A stretch of 49,888 bases of DNA. Source: Candidatus Thorarchaeota archaeon (GTDB taxonomy: Archaea; Asgardarchaeota; Thorarchaeia; Thorarchaeales; Thorarchaeaceae). Location: contig JAUWOU010000008.1 of the NCBI GenBank assembly GCA_030612005.1, forward strand, positions 1 through 49,888. Reading direction: 5' to 3'. Below are positions 25,805 through 34,137 of the stretch, one piece after another (the first letter of the stretch is position 1; each line of letters opens with the position of its first letter). The position numbers and the translations under genes are program-made. Below the pieces are notes generated by a model. It saw only the letters and a program-made list of their open reading frames with translations. It did not search any database and had not been told where the DNA came from.

Positions 25805-26596
25805 ATGAATATGATTTCCAAAATCGGTGGTGTAATCTCATTGGCTCCCAAGATCAAGGGTGTTGAAACCCGACCTGAGGGAGCCAATGTTGCTTTTCTT
25901 TTAGTACATGGTTTTTGTGCGGCTCCAAATGAATTACAAACTCTAGGGCAATTTCTTGAGGAGAGAAGAATTGCTTCTTTTGCTGTACAGCTTGCCGGTC
26001 ATGGAACAACTCCTGAAGATTTGAAAAGAACCATCTGGAAGGACTGGTACAGCTCAATTGAAGATGGTCTAAGTCTTGTAAAGTCATGGAATCCCAAACA
26101 TCTCTTTGTTGCAGGCTTGTCAATGGGAGGTGTATTATCAACACTTCTAGCTTCGTTGAATGAAGGCATTGATGGACTGGTTCTTATCGCGCCAGCTTTG
26201 AAGATTGATGGTATCCTGCCCAAGCTTGTACCGATAATGAAGTATTTCATGAAAGATAGGGAAATAGATGTAGAAAAGGTTCAGGAGCAATATGATGTTA
26301 AACGTACAAAGTATGCAAGAGAACCAGTTTCAGCTTATCACGAACTCTTCAAGCTTCAAAAACAAGCCCGGAATAACATGAGCAATATTACCATTCCTAC
26401 AATCATTATCCAAGGGACAGATGACAAGACGATAAATCCTGAAAATGCGAAAATAGCATTTAATGGAATTAGTTCAACTGACAAACAACTCTTCATGATA
26501 GAAGGTGGAGAACATGTCATCCCCTGTCATTCTACTCGTGTTGAAGCTTATCCTCATATAGAGAAATTTGTGTCTAGGATAATTGGATCAACCTAA
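25805..26596 (+). CDS. Alpha/beta-hydrolase, carboxylesterase/monoacylglycerol-lipase type
   Basis: 263 residues. The oxyanion motif is LLVHGFCAAPNELQTLG, the nucleophile S106 lies in GLSMGG, the probable acid is D207 (QGTDDKTINP) and the base H237 (EGGEHVIPCH). This is the Est30-like carboxylesterase/monoglyceride lipase arrangement with a small cap region between residues 135 and 190. Substrates are likely short or medium acyl esters. It follows the polytopic membrane protein by one base and ends overlapping the convergent GDPD gene by 3 bases. A lipid-related role is supported by that neighbour but not proven. Confidence 0.9.
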   Translation: MNMISKIGGVISLAPKIKGVETRPEGANVAFLLVHGFCAAPNELQTLGQFLEERRIASFAVQLAGHGTTPEDLKRTIWKDWYSSIEDGLSLVKSWNPKHLFVAGLSMGGVLSTLLASLNEGIDGLVLIAPALKIDGILPKLVPIMKYFMKDREIDVEKVQEQYDVKRTKYAREPVSAYHELFKLQKQARNNMSNITIPTIIIQGTDDKTINPENAKIAFNGISSTDKQLFMIEGGEHVIPCHSTRVEAYPHIEKFVSRIIGST

Positions 26597-27291
26597 ATTG
26601 AGGTTTCTTTTAGAACATTGATAGCAACATCAGGAAAATCTGTGATGATGCCATCTACGCCCATACTGTAAAGAACTTGCATTCGTGAGGAATCATTAAC
26701 GGTCCACGGAAAAATTAGGACATTGTTACTATGTGCGTTGTTGATAAGAACTGGTGAAACGGTTTTGTGATTCGGATTCAATGCATTGGCTTCAAGCTCG
26801 TTCACGTAGGGGATAATATCATCTCGAAGTTTCGTAACTAATACTGCTGTAGAAACCTCAGTATCCAATTTTCTTGTAGAAACAAGCGTCCCATGTAGAA
26901 AAGAGGAAATCGTGACATCTGGCCTCATCTTACGTTCCTTAACAAGGTCCAGAACTTTCTTCTCAATATCGGTCACCTTGAGCTCAATATTGATTTTTAA
27001 TTTGCCGCGAGTATAGTCAAGTACTTCATCCAAAGAAGGGATTTTTTCTCCATCTCCTGCGTCCAGATCTCTAATCTCACGATAGGATAATTCTGCTATT
27101 GCACCGGACCCATTGGTTGTACGATCAACATCATAATCATGTATGCATACTAATTTACCATCTTCAGTTTCTTGTACATCTGTTTCAATCATATGTGCTC
27201 CAGTTCTAAAAGCTGCTCGATGAGCGGCCATAGTATTTTCGGGAGCTAAACCGGATGCGCCTCTGTGTGCTACAATTAATTGATTTTTCAT
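26593..27291 (-). CDS. Glycerophosphodiester phosphodiesterase (GDPD)
   Basis: About 232 residues of a TIM-barrel GDPD. The active-site set is AHRGASGLAPENTMAA, IETDVQ and CIHDYDVDRTTNG; later KINIELKV and the final FPWTVND and GVDGIITDFP. It cleaves glycerophosphodiesters to sn-glycerol phosphate and an alcohol, using a divalent metal. No signal peptide is seen, so it is cytosolic. ATG 27291 fits the family start (MKNQLIVAHRG); GTG 27318 would overlap the preceding gene's stop by one base and is an alternative. It is downstream of the zinc-finger membrane protein in one operon. Confidence 0.93.
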   Translation of the reverse strand: MKNQLIVAHRGASGLAPENTMAAHRAAFRTGAHMIETDVQETEDGKLVCIHDYDVDRTTNGSGAIAELSYREIRDLDAGDGEKIPSLDEVLDYTRGKLKINIELKVTDIEKKVLDLVKERKMRPDVTISSFLHGTLVSTRKLDTEVSTAVLVTKLRDDIIPYVNELEANALNPNHKTVSPVLINNAHSNNVLIFPWTVNDSSRMQVLYSMGVDGIITDFPDVAINVLKETSI

Positions 27292-27317
27292 TCTAGGACA
27301 GCCACACATTTTTGACA

Positions 27318-27602
27318 CTAATCATCTAATCGCGCAATTCCAGTGCCACCACAACGGGGACATGTTTCAGTGTTGACTTTTCCAGATCCCTTACAATGAT
27401 AACAATCATCTGTAGGGTAATCAATGGAACTATCCACACCTTTTGCGTAAGCAAATCCTATCGCAATTAGTATGACTGAAAGGAACATAATAAACAAGGA
27501 AAGCAAGTAGAGATCAGTGTATGAAAGAAGAACAAAGAATGAAATTACAAAAAGAATCGCACCTAACAATATGAAGACCAAACCCAAACGTGACCGTTCC
27601 AT
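27318..27602 (-). CDS. Two-span membrane protein with DnaJ-type zinc finger
   Basis: 94 residues: two membrane segments (about 6-28 and 31-53) then a cytosolic tail with the pair CYHCKGSG and CPRCGGTG (C67, C70, C81, C84), the CxxCxGxG pattern of the DnaJ cysteine-rich domain. One pair of such motifs makes one zinc site. There is no J-domain. This design suggests a membrane-tethered thiol or zinc structural module; a chaperone role is not shown. GAGGAG lies ten bases before the ATG at 27602. Operon with the GDPD gene. Confidence 0.8.
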   Translation of the reverse strand: MERSRLGLVFILLGAILFVISFFVLLSYTDLYLLSLFIMFLSVILIAIGFAYAKGVDSSIDYPTDDCYHCKGSGKVNTETCPRCGGTGIARLDD

Positions 27603-27695
27603 AGATTAATCGCTCCTCGATTTATGAAATATATCCTAGATTTAACTATCTCTTTTCTTGAGTGCATCCCATATTTACCCTCTAAATACATTGTG

Positions 27696-27708
27696 GCGTA
27701 TAAGAAAG
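27696..27708 (+). promoter_or_regulatory. TATA box for the gene at 27761
   Basis: GCGTATAAGAAAG is a good archaeal TATA sequence about 60 bases before the ATG at 27761, predicting a leader of roughly 35 bases that contains GGGAG. No gene is convincing in 27603-27760. Confidence 0.45.
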
Positions 27709-27760
27709 AGATAATAGAGATTGATATAATTAGGGCAGGATTGCGGGAGATTGAAACAGG

Positions 27761-28678
27761 ATGTCAAGGAAAGACCACTTTGCAAAATACTCTCAGATTT
27801 ATGCGAAAGCACGAGCAAGGGAAATAGTGCCGGATGGGCCCTTTGTAGGACAGCTTAACAATATACCACGAAGGAACTATGACCTTGGAGTTTTCTTCAA
27901 ACCAAATCGAAGTAGTCGGTGTGTTCAAGTTCACCTAGGAAATCCGATTCCAAAGTCGGTCTGTCTTGAAGAAGGATTCCTCGAATCCGACGATACAGCT
28001 TATCTAAGTAGAACAATTTTGTCAAAATTTCGAACACTTGATTTTATGAAAGTAGTAATATCTGCGGGAGATTTACTTGAGAGTAAAACGGAACGTATCA
28101 AGTTTCTTAAAACAGCTCAACGGGTTGTAGATGTCATAGTTCGAAAAGCTAAGAACGTTATGCATCTTGCTGAATTTGCACCATTTAGATATGATAGACG
28201 CGTAAGTACCCTTGATGAATTTCTGGTTAAGAAACTGAAAATGGATGAGGTATCAGTTGAGGCAGCTTCGATTCCATTCCTCGTTGCAGATCCTGAATAC
28301 ATACTTCTAGCTAATGGCGATGTAATAGTTGTGGGCGATGAACCCATAGTACCACAAGGTGAATTTCATCTGGTTGGAGGAATTGGATACACGTTTGATA
28401 AGACAGAAGGAGCAGTTAGTGAAGGACGCCTATTCAGATCTACTACTGATCTTACACCACAAGGTATTGATGAAGCGTACATAGATGGAATGATACAAAG
28501 GGTTACCGAAGATTTCCAGAATAATATGCATTCACTCATCTTTGCTGATGTATGGAAGAAGGGCAAAGCGAAACCTGTTGGTGTGAATTTCGGTGGCAAC
28601 TTACTTGTAAAAGCAGAACCAAGCAGTGAAATATGGACTGGCGTCTTTGAAGTCTACATCAAGTCACCTAAGAGCTAG
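27761..28678 (+). CDS. Protein of unknown function, 305 residues
   Basis: A soluble, mixed alpha/beta protein without signal peptide or membrane segment. It starts MSRKDHFAKYSQIYAKARAR and contains regular strand-turn patterns (DPEYILLANGDVIVVGDEP; GEFHLVGGIGYTFDKTEG). There is one patch of charged helix (SKTERIKFLKTAQRVVDVIVRKA, residues about 107-130). No known catalytic motif or metal site is seen. It is preceded by its own TATA box, and its end is 18 bases from the convergent membrane protein gene. I do not recognise the family. Confidence 0.7.
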   Translation: MSRKDHFAKYSQIYAKARAREIVPDGPFVGQLNNIPRRNYDLGVFFKPNRSSRCVQVHLGNPIPKSVCLEEGFLESDDTAYLSRTILSKFRTLDFMKVVISAGDLLESKTERIKFLKTAQRVVDVIVRKAKNVMHLAEFAPFRYDRRVSTLDEFLVKKLKMDEVSVEAASIPFLVADPEYILLANGDVIVVGDEPIVPQGEFHLVGGIGYTFDKTEGAVSEGRLFRSTTDLTPQGIDEAYIDGMIQRVTEDFQNNMHSLIFADVWKKGKAKPVGVNFGGNLLVKAEPSSEIWTGVFEVYIKSPKS

Positions 28679-28696
28679 TGAAGATATGACGACCAA

Positions 28697-30283
28697 TCAT
28701 AGCATAAGAAAATCAAACGAGTCTATTGCAATAAAGACAGCTCGATATGCATAGATTCTGAACGTATATGTTGCAGTCGCAGTGCTTACTGTGTTTAATA
28801 ATTCGCGTAAATCAGATATCGCAGTTGAACCGAAACTTGATAGAAGTGATGGAAGAGAGTCGATAGTTAGGTTGTCTACTCCATTACCGGTTGCTAATAC
28901 AATATCGTTACATAGTATTTCGAGATTTTCATACACGATTTCGGATCTATCATCAATATCAGTGACATTACCAACTTCGCCGATTCGAATGGAATACTTG
29001 GAGCCAAGAACACCGAGTGATTTGGAGTAGGATTCAACAAGATACTCTCCTACATCACCACTCATCTCAATCGATATTCGAGACCTTCCACTCGATACTT
29101 CAATAGTATCCCACAAGTCCAAGGATTGTATCGTCACTCCACTCAGTCTCATTGCTACATTATCGTTATCCTGTAAATCATCAATAACAAAAGATTCGAC
29201 TACTATTCCGGCTGAGAAGCCCGCACTATCAGCTTGTTGTGCTAGTAATGCGGACTCTTGATCTATAATTGAGATATCTGTGGAATAGATAGAAGTTCTC
29301 ATTAATTCTGAGAATCCAATAAGATCAAGACTTCTTGTGTGGAACATCAACTTCTGCCATTCAGGACGTGAGAGAGTCATGTCAAAGAAAACGTGCAGTG
29401 GTGAATTAGTGATGTTTTGCAATTCAACAACAAGCTGTGGTAATGCATTTCTATGGGATTCATATACTCCTTGAATAACATCAGTTGTACCGATTGCTGT
29501 AGGTTCGGAACCAACAATGCTAGCTCGATCTGCAGTAAGTGTAATCGTATAAGGTACATTTGAAGCATTAAGAGCTAACAACCAATCTCCAAGTTTCAGC
29601 CAAGATTCAGTGTCATTTTCCAATACTCTAAGGTTCACGCCAAACTGATTTGATTCCAAATCTGAAATGATACCAGTTGTGGGTGTGAGGTTGACATAGG
29701 GAAAGTCAAAATCTGCTAAAGGAACGCTAAGCATTATGTTTGCATCTGAATTGCTAGTTACATGAGCAATAGGTACTTGCCCCATAATCACTATAGAAAC
29801 CGGAAATGTCAGACTTAACATATTGAGGAGGATGATATAGACTATTCCCTTCTTGCCAGCAGAACGAAGACTACCCTTTGGTCTATAACGTCCAAGAATG
29901 AAAATTAACGCTACAGCTACTATGTTGAATATCACAAAAACTAGAAAGCCACGAACCAGCAATGAAAGCATGCTGAAGAACACACTTGCAATAAGAAGAA
30001 TGACAAAACTCGAAGCAGCTGTTCTACTTTGATAATAATCCCGAATCATCAGAGGTAGAAAAATCATCAGAGGAAGAATGTAAAGGGCAATTGGCATTGA
30101 ATCAATGATACCAACACCACTTAGACTCATTCTAGCGGTGACAGCAATCATTGTGTATAGAATCAGAACCATGTTAATAGCAATAATTGCAGTGATGTAG
30201 AGGTGAAGATATCTGTCAACCCGACGGTTGGAGTTGATGCGCCTCCTGATTTTACTGCGCTCTTGAATGAATCTCTTCATCAT
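28697..30283 (-). CDS. Membrane protein with N-terminal spans and large outer domain
   Basis: 528 residues. A basic N-terminus (RSKIRRRINSNRR) precedes about five membrane segments (residues 28-175). A domain of about 330 residues follows with N-x-S/T sequons, presumably outside the cell. It shows alternating strands and helices (FGVNLRVLENDTESWLKLG; NVPYTITLTADRAS; SPLHVFFDMTLSRPEW), compatible with a barrel-like enzyme fold, but no catalytic residues can be assigned. The C-terminus (FDFLML) is not a clear anchor. Function unknown; an envelope enzyme or sensor is possible. Divergent from the geranylgeranyl reductase gene. Confidence 0.72.
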   Translation of the reverse strand: MMKRFIQERSKIRRRINSNRRVDRYLHLYITAIIAINMVLILYTMIAVTARMSLSGVGIIDSMPIALYILPLMIFLPLMIRDYYQSRTAASSFVILLIASVFFSMLSLLVRGFLVFVIFNIVAVALIFILGRYRPKGSLRSAGKKGIVYIILLNMLSLTFPVSIVIMGQVPIAHVTSNSDANIMLSVPLADFDFPYVNLTPTTGIISDLESNQFGVNLRVLENDTESWLKLGDWLLALNASNVPYTITLTADRASIVGSEPTAIGTTDVIQGVYESHRNALPQLVVELQNITNSPLHVFFDMTLSRPEWQKLMFHTRSLDLIGFSELMRTSIYSTDISIIDQESALLAQQADSAGFSAGIVVESFVIDDLQDNDNVAMRLSGVTIQSLDLWDTIEVSSGRSRISIEMSGDVGEYLVESYSKSLGVLGSKYSIRIGEVGNVTDIDDRSEIVYENLEILCNDIVLATGNGVDNLTIDSLPSLLSSFGSTAISDLRELLNTVSTATATYTFRIYAYRAVFIAIDSFDFLML

Positions 30284-30396
30284 GAATAGTCATTGAAAGT
30301 CATTCTAATACACAGATAAGCTTCACTTAGATGAATCTCCTAGAAACCGTTAAGATGAAGTACAAGATAGCGTGTCTTGCGGATGGATGGTAGCAC

Positions 30397-31593
30397 ATGT
30401 ATGATGTCGCGGTGATTGGAGCAGGTCCTGGAGGAGCAACAGCCTCACGATATCTAGCCAAGAAAGGCCTGAAGGTTTGCATGATCGATAAGGACACTTT
30501 CCCACGGGATAAACCGTGTGGAGGAGGTTTCTCTGAAGGTCTCTTAGATGAATTCCCATATCTCCGCAAGAGAGCCAATGAGTTTCTCAAAGGAGTTGCA
30601 AGAGTCGGAGTATTACATTCACCTAATCGTCGTATTGTTCTAAAAGGTTCTGTAGACATGGCAGTTGCGCTCCGAACAGATTTTGATAATGTGTTGTTTG
30701 AGAGTGCAGTAGAGGAAGGTGCAGAACCTCTAGTAGGTATAAGAGCAAAATCAGTAAGGTTTCACAAAGATCATTCAGAGGTGACGCTCAAAGGTTCCGA
30801 GTCTATCAAAGCACATGTCGTAATTGGAGCAGATGGGGTTTCGAGCATGGTTGCTAGAGAAACAGGTCTCAATAGAAGATGGCCTAGCTCGATGATTACA
30901 GCATGTCGAGTTGCAGAGGTTCCTGCGAAATCTAATGAGATTATTGACCGTTACACTGAGAATCTAAATTATCATTTCTATGCTAATCTTGGGGGGCTTC
31001 CAGGTTATGGCTGGATATTTCCAAAACGGGATACTATTAACATTGGACTCGGTATTGTTGGAACCCATGCTCAAGGATTACCAAGAGTATTTGATGCATT
31101 TGTGCAACACTTGAAGAGAGAGAATTTGTTGATGCAGGATGCAGACCTTTCTAAAGCAAAGGGAGGTCTTGTACCAACAGGCGGCCCACTATCGAGATCC
31201 TATGTTGAAAGATGTATTCTACTTGGCGACTCAGCAGGAATGGTAAGTCCAATTACTGGTGGTGGTATCGCATATGCAATGAGAGCCGCCAGGTACGCGG
31301 CTGCAGTGCTAACAAAAGTAATTGAAGCTGATAATTTTGGAAGTGGAATACTTGGCGAGTATGAAAAAATCTGGCGCAATGATTTTGGAGATACGTTCAA
31401 GGATCAGTTACTTGCTCAGAAAATCTTCACTAGTCCATTCACTGATCTCCTATTTGAGATAGGTAAACGTGACGAGAAGATACAGGAAATGGTATCAGAA
31501 GCTATAGCGGAATCTGCAGAAGAAGGAATTGATGTCAAGAAACTAATTCTCCGAACAATCTTCGTTTGTTTTAGAGCATCTTTCAGATTGTAA
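30397..31593 (+). CDS. Geranylgeranyl reductase family FAD oxidoreductase
   Basis: 398 residues. The FAD dinucleotide motif is VIGAGPGGATASRYLA at the N-terminus; DKPCGGGFSEG, VVIGADGVSSMVAR and LLGDSAGMVSPITGGGI are the family's FAD and lid motifs. Members saturate geranylgeranyl chains, including those of archaeal ether lipids (digeranylgeranylglycerophospholipid reductase), usually with ferredoxin or F420H2. FrhB-like and AOR genes elsewhere in the window could supply such electrons, but no direct link is shown. The start ATG 30397 fits the motif spacing. A 101-base gap with GGAG separates it from the acyl-CoA ligase gene, probably co-transcribed. Confidence 0.9.
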   Translation: MYDVAVIGAGPGGATASRYLAKKGLKVCMIDKDTFPRDKPCGGGFSEGLLDEFPYLRKRANEFLKGVARVGVLHSPNRRIVLKGSVDMAVALRTDFDNVLFESAVEEGAEPLVGIRAKSVRFHKDHSEVTLKGSESIKAHVVIGADGVSSMVARETGLNRRWPSSMITACRVAEVPAKSNEIIDRYTENLNYHFYANLGGLPGYGWIFPKRDTINIGLGIVGTHAQGLPRVFDAFVQHLKRENLLMQDADLSKAKGGLVPTGGPLSRSYVERCILLGDSAGMVSPITGGGIAYAMRAARYAAAVLTKVIEADNFGSGILGEYEKIWRNDFGDTFKDQLLAQKIFTSPFTDLLFEIGKRDEKIQEMVSEAIAESAEEGIDVKKLILRTIFVCFRASFRL

Positions 31594-31694
31594 CCAGATT
31601 GAAGCAATTCAAATTCCATCAGAAGGTATAATTGAGGGTACACTTACTAAGAGGTATTCCGCTTCTCACTGGGTGAGAGAGAGGAGACAGAAAA

Positions 31695-33365
31695 TTGGAT
31701 CGACCATGGTACAAAAATTATGTTGAAGGTACCCCTAAGGAGATCACGATTCCTGAAGGTCCGCTTTGGAAAGCACTTGACGATGCTGTCAAGAAGTACC
31801 CAAAGAATGAGGCACTTTATTTTGAAGGAGTCAAGGTCACATATAGCGAACTTGGAGAGCTTGTTGATAGAGCTGCCAACGGTTTTGCAAAAATGGGGGT
31901 CAAGAAGGGTGACACAGTAGCAATCATGCTAATCAATTGTCCCCAATTTGTAATCTCATACTTTGGTGCACTGAAAGCTGGAGCAATTGTAACAGCAGTT
32001 AGTCCACTAGCAATGGCTAAAGAGTTACGGATCTATCTGCAAGATACGAAGGCTACAACAATCGTTGTGCTCAACTTCTTCTATGCAGCTGTTGAAGCTG
32101 TCCGTAAAGAAACTAATCTTGAGAACGTAATTGTTGCTCAAGGCTGGGATATGATGTCCAAGTTAAAGCAGAAGCTGGCACCAAAGACTGTGTACAAGAA
32201 AGAGATGAAATCCGTTCCACCCCTTCGAGAGGGAGATATCATGTGGAATGACTTCATTGCCGATACTGTTCCTGAACCACCGAAAATTGAAATTGACCCT
32301 GCTAAGGATATTGCAGTGTATCAGTTCACCGGCGGTACGACAGGTCTGCCCAAAGCCGCTATGCTAACTCATGACAACTTGAAGGCAAATTGTGAGCAGT
32401 GTAGTGTATGGATGGAGTGGATGGCAGAGCGAGGCAAAGAATCCTTTGTTGCAGCACTACCCCTACAGCACATCTTTGGTCAAACAATATCGATGAATCT
32501 TGCAATCTCATGGGGTAGTAGGATTATACTGGTTCCAAATGCAAGGGATATCAAACACTTGCTTGAATTGATAGACAAACAGAAGCCAACATTCTTCCCG
32601 ATTGTTTCGACGTTGGCAATCTCGATATACAGTCATCCAGATGCTAAGAAGTACGACTTGACATCCTTGAAACTATCAATTGCAGGAGCAATGGCCTTAC
32701 CGCCTGAAGTCACTAGGAAATATGAGGAAGCAACAGATTCCATCATCATTGAGGGATTTGGTCTCAGCGAGTCATCACCTGTAACTCATGCCAACCCCTT
32801 AAACAAGGAGAAGAGAAAGATTGGTTCGATTGGACTACCATTCCCAAGTACTGACAGCAAGATTGTGGATCTTGATGACAAGACAAAGGATCTTCCTATC
32901 GGTGAAATAGGAGAACTTGCTGTAAAAGGTCCTCAGATTATGCTTGGTTATCACAACCGCCCTGAGGAAACTGCAGATGTGCTAAAGGATGGATGGCTTT
33001 TCACTGGCGATATTGCAAAAATGGATGAAGAAGGATGGACATACATAGTAGATCGCAAGAAGGATATGATCAATGCAAGCGGCTACAAAGTATGGCCCAA
33101 TGAAGTAGAAGAGGTGCTCTTCGAACATCCAAAGATTCGTGAGGCAGCAGTCATTGGAATCCCTGATGAAACTCGTGGGGAAACTGTGAAAGCTTTCGTC
33201 GTTCTTGAACCTGGTCAAACACTTACTGTAGATGAGATAAGAGCCTTTGCAAAAGAAAAGATGTCGGTCTACAAGGTCCCGACTGCCATAGATTTCGTCG
33301 ATGATCTACCAAAGACACAAGTTGGAAAAATCCTCAGAAGAGAACTTCGAGAGGGAACAAAATAA
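31695..33365 (+). CDS. Acyl-CoA ligase (AMP-forming, long-chain type)
   Basis: 556 residues. Adenylate-forming motifs: FTGGTTGLPKAAMLTHDN (P-loop; GG where SG is common), GFGLSESSPVTH, GWLFTGDI, DRKKDMINASGYKVWP (hinge) and KTQVGKILRRELRE with the catalytic Lys. It activates a carboxylic acid to acyl-AMP and then acyl-CoA; chain-length preference cannot be read. The start is TTG at 31695 with GAGGAG eight bases upstream; the nearby ATG is out of frame. It follows the geranylgeranyl reductase and ends at a strong hairpin terminator. Typical of a cytosolic or peripherally membrane-bound enzyme. Confidence 0.93.
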   Translation: MDRPWYKNYVEGTPKEITIPEGPLWKALDDAVKKYPKNEALYFEGVKVTYSELGELVDRAANGFAKMGVKKGDTVAIMLINCPQFVISYFGALKAGAIVTAVSPLAMAKELRIYLQDTKATTIVVLNFFYAAVEAVRKETNLENVIVAQGWDMMSKLKQKLAPKTVYKKEMKSVPPLREGDIMWNDFIADTVPEPPKIEIDPAKDIAVYQFTGGTTGLPKAAMLTHDNLKANCEQCSVWMEWMAERGKESFVAALPLQHIFGQTISMNLAISWGSRIILVPNARDIKHLLELIDKQKPTFFPIVSTLAISIYSHPDAKKYDLTSLKLSIAGAMALPPEVTRKYEEATDSIIIEGFGLSESSPVTHANPLNKEKRKIGSIGLPFPSTDSKIVDLDDKTKDLPIGEIGELAVKGPQIMLGYHNRPEETADVLKDGWLFTGDIAKMDEEGWTYIVDRKKDMINASGYKVWPNEVEEVLFEHPKIREAAVIGIPDETRGETVKAFVVLEPGQTLTVDEIRAFAKEKMSVYKVPTAIDFVDDLPKTQVGKILRRELREGTK

Positions 33366-33378
33366 AATTAAATGAAAG

Positions 33379-33408
33379 AACCGGATGGTGTTAATCACAC
33401 CTCCGGTT
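33379..33408. terminator. Hairpin terminator between ligase and phosphoribosyltransferase genes
   Basis: AACCGGA (33379-33385) pairs with TCCGGTT (33402-33408) and GGTGT (33387-33391) with ACACC (33397-33401), with one bulged T and loop TAATC. Sequence rich in T follows on the plus strand (CTATTCTTTTTAC). It lies between convergent stops at 33365 and 33423 and can serve both genes. Confidence 0.65.
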
Positions 33409-33422
33409 TCCTATTCTTTTTA

Positions 33423-33983
33423 CTAATCGCGAACTTGGAAAGCATCAGTTTCATAATCTTCAAGGAGTGCCTGCACTTCAGGTCTACCTAGAAGTTTCCT
33501 ACGGGTTTCAGACATGTTGTTGATAACGCACCCAATGCCAACAACGGTAGCTCCTAACTTCTCAATCAATTTCTTAACTGCAAAGACTGATGTCCCCTGT
33601 ATTAACCAATCATCGATGATAGCAACTCTATCACCGGAATCAATTGATTCAGAAACAATAGCTAATTGCCTATCAGCAAATCTGTTTGAGGGAAGTAACT
33701 CCACTTCACGATGATACCCCTCAGGGATATACGCAATGGATCGAGCAGGTATTACCCCACAGCCCAAATAATAGGCAATCGCGCTACCCAAGGCGAGCCC
33801 CCTCTGTTCGACTCCCACGACTTTATTGGGTTTAACTTCCAAGAATGGTTTTGCGAGCTTAACAACCGCCTCGTGAAACACTTTGGGGTGTTCAAGTAGC
33901 TTGCTTATATCACAGACAGCTTTGCCGGGCTCTGGCCAGTCCCTAATCACTTCAACATATTCAGCAAAATCTACATCTGTCAT
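33423..33983 (-). CDS. Adenine-type phosphoribosyltransferase
   Basis: 186 residues. KVVGVEQRGLALGSAIAYYLG resembles the APRT entry motif (GxEARGF), followed by VIPARSIAYIPEGYHREVELL and the PRPP-binding motif VAIIDDWLIQGTSVFAVKKL. In classic APRT the last motif is VDDLLATGGT; the acidic pair is kept but ATGGT is changed to IQGTS. This could mean an altered base specificity (a xanthine, hypoxanthine or orotate type enzyme, or a regulator). Its product would be a nucleoside monophosphate from PRPP and a base. Divergent from the GTPase-like gene with about 150 bases between. Confidence 0.82.
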   Translation of the reverse strand: MTDVDFAEYVEVIRDWPEPGKAVCDISKLLEHPKVFHEAVVKLAKPFLEVKPNKVVGVEQRGLALGSAIAYYLGCGVIPARSIAYIPEGYHREVELLPSNRFADRQLAIVSESIDSGDRVAIIDDWLIQGTSVFAVKKLIEKLGATVVGIGCVINNMSETRRKLLGRPEVQALLEDYETDAFQVRD

Positions 33984-34137
33984 CGTCAGACCTCAAGTGC
34001 AAGCAATCGTAGTAAGTCTTAATCCTTTCTGTTCGTAGCATAAAATTGGATGAATCTGAACTCTTGTGGATACTAGACACGAAACGCTTAAGATAACAGA
34101 ATAAAGTTTGTCAAATATTATCTGTTGGGAGTATGGT

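Noticed and set aside
27624-27827. 67-codon plus-strand frame before the orphan gene
   Set aside because: It runs through the TATA box and overlaps the orphan gene in another frame.
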